Below are positions 59,814-64,000 of a stretch of DNA of 64,000 bases, one piece after another (position 1 is the stretch's first letter; the number at the start of each line of letters is the position of its first letter). Origin of the DNA: Hemibagrus wyckioides. Its lineage: Eukaryota > Chordata > Actinopteri > Siluriformes > Bagridae. The notes beneath the pieces were generated by a model. It ran no database searches, was not told the origin of the DNA, and saw only the letters and a list, made by a program, of their open reading frames with translations. Position numbers and translations under genes: made by a program. The stretch spans positions 14,837,352-14,901,351 of the forward strand of contig NC_080720.1 of the NCBI RefSeq assembly GCF_019097595.1, written 5' to 3'.

Positions 59814-60139
59814 GCTGTGTCAGCTCTGTTTCTTCCTGTACAGTGAAAGAGTGAGTGTGTATAGTCGTTCAAAAAATAATTACAAGGTCATTCCTTCTCA
59901 AGACACCGTGTCCATTTAAAGTCTCTGCTCTGGTGCGTAAACAACAGATAGACTGATGATAGACTATGATGCTGTATTGATCGTCTGTGTGCACTCAATA
60001 AAGGGCACCCAATAAATCAGGATCTCGTGATTCAGTCATGTTTCCAAGCTAACACGTTCTGGAGGGTTACTCAATTTTACCATGAGCTGCTTAGAAGCCT
60101 GAGTCTATAATCCGTTGTCTATATTTATATCATAATTCC
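57321..60139. other. intergenic sequence
   Basis: AT-rich, a T-run at 57961-57976, a CT microsatellite (about 59669-59713) and the ATT array (59745-59813). No gene recognised; the frame at 59068-59334 shows no domain. Confidence 0.5.
59669..59813. repeat. CT microsatellite followed by a 69-bp ATT array
   Basis: CT/GT-type units 59669-59713 and about 23 perfect ATT units 59745-59813. Reading frames here give poly-Ile or poly-Leu and are artefacts. Confidence 0.95.
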
Positions 60140-60536
60140 CAGTGAGCAAGCCAAGGATAACAGCAGCAAGGAAAAAGCTCCCTAAGATGGAAGAGAAAAG
60201 GAAGAAACCTTGTCAGAAACCATTTCTATGCAGGTGAAGCCAATTCTCCTTTGTCCTGTACTGGATTATAGATTATTTTTTTTATCTCAGTCTATTTGGA
60301 GTATTGGTTAACGATATACAATAAATCTATTAATCAGTAATGGCTGGTTATCATATTGAATTGGAGAGCTAAAACAATTCTACTTTTCATAAGTATCGGG
60401 ATTAATACAAATAAATTTAAATATAAGTCTAATATTAATCTTGAACTTTTTGTGCTATATTTCGTATGTTCTGTAAAGCTGCTTTGAGGCGATGTCCATT
60501 GTTAAAAGTGCTATACAAAGTGAATTGAATTGAAAG
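60140..60536 (+). mobile_element. LINE 3' UTR and tail
   Basis: AGCAAGGAAAAAGCTCCCTA and AAGATGGAAG ... AAGAAACCTT are followed by the end GTAAAGCTGCTTTGAGGCGA, TGTCCATTGTTAAAAGTGCT and ATACAAAGTGAATTGAATTG. This is a typical fish LINE 3' terminus (small GAATT repeats at the end). No coding part remains. Confidence 0.65.
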
Positions 60537-62260
60537 TAACATGCTATACAATTATTAAAAAAACATTATTGTTGAGTCTTAAAGCAGAAGATCTCATAAG
60601 AGCACACAAATTGGAAGACAGATGTGCAGCATTTTTAATTCTGTAATCATATCTCTTCTAAATGATAAGTATAGTCTGAAAAGCTGTGTTGCTTCTAGTC
60701 AGCTCTTTTCTCACTAAATATACAATTCTGCCGTTTGCTCCTAAACATAATCTGTACTGTGTTTTAATAGTCTATGAACCTCTATTTCTGATCCAGAAGC
60801 ATTTTGAAAAATCTGTGATTGAGAAAATAATCCGTTACTTTCTTGTTATTAAACCCATGCACCTTCTCAATCACTGCTGATGATGTGTTATAAATGTGTC
60901 AGGACACAGGCTTAAATAAAATGAATGCACACAGATGGATTCACTCTGTGTAATCACTTCACATGACTGATTGGCTGTATGAAGCTACAGTCTGGACTAG
61001 AAAGAAATTAGCCCTGCTCCTTCATAACATTCTGTATGTTTTTTAAGAGATAGAGATGCTTAGCCCTAATAGCCCATTTTTAAAAGCCAGTGCTGATACA
61101 GATATACAAGTTTGCCTCACAGTAGGCAAAGGAGACATATTCAGCATAACTCACAGTCAATCAATAAAGAAGGAGCAGTGCCTTTTAGTAACCAGCTATA
61201 GGAAAAGGAGCTTATAGGCCTCAGCTTGGCAGGAGTAAAACCTGGGTGCAGGTTTTTAAAAGGTTTAGATGGCCAGAAATAGGATCTGGATAAAAGCAAA
61301 ACCTTTTTGGACTTAAAAATAGAATTTTGTGTGGGAGCAGAGGTTTGTAGACTTCATCCTTAAAGTGTACATCGGTTACACTTTTTAATTGTGACCCATA
61401 GATGGATAGAATAAAACATCACTTATCTGATAACAAATGAAGCTCATTAATAATTGCATTTGCTATTCAATCTTATTTGTGATTGTTGTTAACATGGGGG
61501 ATAATTGTGCATGGCAGGGACTCACTCTTGGAATGGCAGAACACTGTGTGCTAACTCCCATGTGTGAACGCATCTACTAAACCTCGTAAGATCACTAAAG
61601 TGCAATTAATATACTGCACTCCAGTCCACTAAACTGGAGTCTGTGTGCAGGTGCTGGGAGAGCATCTTTGTTAGAATGTTCACACAAATTTTGTATGTTG
61701 AATTGAGAAAAATGACTTGGCTTGTCAGAGTGTTTTCGATGAAAGAAGACAAATAATGCAAAATTGCTCTGACTCTGCTAGATTTGATTGCTCAGCATGC
61801 AGTTTCATCCAGGTGTCCTGGCTCAAAGTGAAGAAATCCAAAATATGTTATTATTTATATTATATTACTCCTTTCTTCTGTTTATACTGCATTTAGTATA
61901 TCTGTAACTAGTTTGTAGTGTCCTGGGTTTCATACTGCTTTCTTTAGTTGTCAACAATCATATTTCTGTAAAATGCAACCAGTGATTTATATTACCTATA
62001 CTGGAGAGAATTATATTTAGGACAGTAAATACAGCAATGATAACACTGACTTTCTTTTGCTTATTTACTTTAACATCTGTGTTTGAAAGCCTGATGCTAA
62101 TAAAAATGCTAAGCAGCTGTTAATGACAATGGGAAAGAGTTTGTTTAGTTAGTGCACTCATAAAAGCATAAATCATAATAAAACACTGTGATACATATTG
62201 GAAAAACATCATCACACCTGTCACCACCTGGATTTACACAAGTAAGGAGGTGAATCCAAT
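60537..62260. other. intergenic sequence
   Basis: No exon, RNA gene or mobile element recognised. Confidence 0.5.
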
Positions 62261-62515
62261 GTTCTGTTCTTGTAGCCTGTACGCATCAAGGTTTGGTGTT
62301 TTCTGTATGCTGAGCTACTTTTCTGCTCACCGTGGGTGTAAAGAGTGATTGTGTGAGTTACTATATCCTTCCTGGCAGCTCAAACCAATCTGGCCATTTT
62401 ACTCTGACCTCTCTCACTAACAAGGCTTTTCCACTCACTGAACTGTTTGTTATTTTTCACACCCTTTTGTGTAAACTTTAGAGACTATCCGCAGATTAAG
62501 AAGTACTCAAAGCAG
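62261..62515 (-). mobile_element. fragment of Tc1-like family 1
   Basis: Read on the + strand: TTGTAGCCTGTACGCATCAA, TTTTCTGCTCACCGTGGGTG, CAGCTCAAACCAATCTGGCC and TAAACTTTAGAGACTATC. This is the same stretch as the right half of the element at 2281, in the same orientation, extending a little further into the transposase. Both ends are lost. Confidence 0.75.
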
Positions 62516-62763
62516 TGACAGGTGAAGTGAATAACACTGATTATCTCCTCATCATGGCACCTGTTAGTGGGTGGGATATATTAGGCAGCAAGTGAACATT
62601 TTGTCCTCAAAGTTGATGTTAGAAGCAGGAAAAATGGATAAGCTCAAGGATTTGGCCCTGAGTTTGACAAGGGCCAAATTGTGATCAGAGCACCTCCAAA
62701 ACTGCAGCTCTTGTGGAGTGTTCCCGGTTTGCAGTGGTCAGTATGTTGTGCCTGGTCAGTGTA
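62516..62763 (+). mobile_element. short Tc1-like family 2 derivative, copy E
   Basis: GACAGGTGAAGTGAATAACA, CTCCTCATCATGGCACCTG and GTGGGTGGGATATATTAGGC are followed by part of the first HTH (GAGCACCTCCAAAACTGCAG, AGTGTTCCCGGTTTGCAGTG). It then jumps to the right end TGCCTGGTCAGTGTA. Only about 250 bp remain. It abuts the family 1 fragment on its left and a tetranucleotide array on its right. Confidence 0.8.
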
Positions 62764-62771
62764 GATAGATG

Positions 62772-62927
<156 letters not shown>

Positions 62928-63817
62928 TGCATTGTGCTGCTCCCACATGATTATCTGATTGGATAACTTAATAAATGACCAGGTGTTCCTAAAAATTGAG
63001 GGTATTTAGTAATATACAGTACAGACTACTGCAAAGAGCTGTAGTTTAATATAAACTGAGCAGTCAGAGTTTCGTTTTCTAGAAATACATCTGATGTGTT
63101 GAGAAAAACGTATAACCTTTCCCCTTCACTCATTCTGTCTGAACACAGTGCACTAATCAAGTCATTTGCTTGTTTTCCAATCCTAGAAGGTCACATCTGC
63201 CGTATTCCATCTGATGAAACTGTTGTTCTTTTTGCTGTTGCTGCTTGGATCATATCTTTATGTTTGATCTCCCTCTTAGGTTTTTATATGAAATTTAGTG
63301 TAGAGTACTCCTGTTGTTGCAAATAGATTTTGTATATTCACTTGTAAAGCAGTAGGACAGATGTAATGAGGATATTTCTATGCAGCTCATCAGGGCAATT
63401 GTCTTTTTTTGACCTACATGATTTCACAATACTATGGCTTGACACCACAAATAAAGAGATCTGATCCTTTCCTAATCAACCTTCAGGTTTTATGGCATTA
63501 TGGCAATTTTTTCTCAGCAAAATACCCAAGACAGAAGACATGATTATTATCTCTCTAATAACACCTAGTATATTGTACATACCTTCATCATTTAATTGTG
63601 ATGTAGACATTCCAATGAGAGTTACTCTGGGTCTTGTGTCCAGGATCAGTAATAGAATAATATTTATCCTATGTTAAAATATGCTTTCTTAAAACTACAT
63701 GTCAAATAACTGCAGTTTGGCTAAAACACATTTCTAAAATCTCTTGAAACCATTTAATTACAGAAAATCGATAATGGTTTTCATACACATGAAAAACTGT
63801 TCAGTAGAATTTGAAAG

Positions 63818-63854
<37 letters not shown>

Positions 63855-64000
63855 ACCTATACACACCCTTTCCTGAGCTAAAACTCATTGTGCAGTCAGG
63901 GTGGTGAAATGACAATCCTGTATTAAAACTGCACTAAAATCATAATAAAATCATAATACTAATTAGTTTCAGAGTGCAATTATTTGATTCAAGAACTGCA
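62928..64000. other. intergenic sequence at window end
   Basis: A CA microsatellite at 63823-63853; otherwise no gene, RNA or transposon recognised. Confidence 0.55.
63823..63853. repeat. CA dinucleotide microsatellite
   Basis: About 15 CA units. Confidence 0.95.

Noticed and set aside
59561..59919. Frames with poly-Ile or poly-Leu
   Set aside because: Translation of the ATT array.

Overview
The window looks like nuclear DNA of a teleost fish. It is AT-rich and intron-rich, with GT-AG splice sites, vertebrate-type coding exons, tRNA-derived SINEs, LINE 3' ends whose tails resemble familiar fish families, Tc1/mariner remnants, and many di-, tri- and tetranucleotide microsatellites. An ostariophysan such as a catfish would fit the repeat types, but that is an inference from memory of such families and not a proof.

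Only one protein-coding gene is well supported: the 3' two-thirds of rad18 on the + strand, about 8.9 to 26.9 kb. RAD18 is the E3 ubiquitin ligase that, with RAD6 (UBE2A/B), monoubiquitinates PCNA at stalled forks. Nine exons join in phase (8875-9212, 11168-11267, 11729-11773, 13054-13235, 15190-15260, 15375-15435, 21044-21166, 21629-21767, 26897-26942) to give 367 residues plus a stop. They cover a linker with a PIP-box-like motif, the UBZ4 zinc finger, the SAP domain, the RAD6-binding region and an acidic then basic C-terminal tail. The RING exons must lie upstream of base 1, so 1-8874 is read as intron. The 45-bp third exon is in frame and looks like a cassette exon.

The introns carry a 550-bp pogo/Tigger-like MITE with TA target duplications, a palindromic MITE, a LINE 3' end and a SINE. 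From about 28.4 kb to the end no gene can be supported. This stretch is built from Tc1-like transposon remnants of two families, including several derivatives that lost the catalytic domain, plus a decayed LINE reverse transcriptase with a SINE inside it, other SINEs and microsatellites. It also holds a striking 4.7-kb tandem array (52650-57320) built from TAGTR-like pentamers arranged in higher-order units of 110 bp and 35/105 bp. Long reading frames inside that array are low-complexity artefacts.

Most notable for follow-up: the pentamer-based higher-order satellite, the Tc1 derivatives sharing one deletion, the PIP-like motif in RAD18, and the candidate cassette exon between UBZ4 and SAP.
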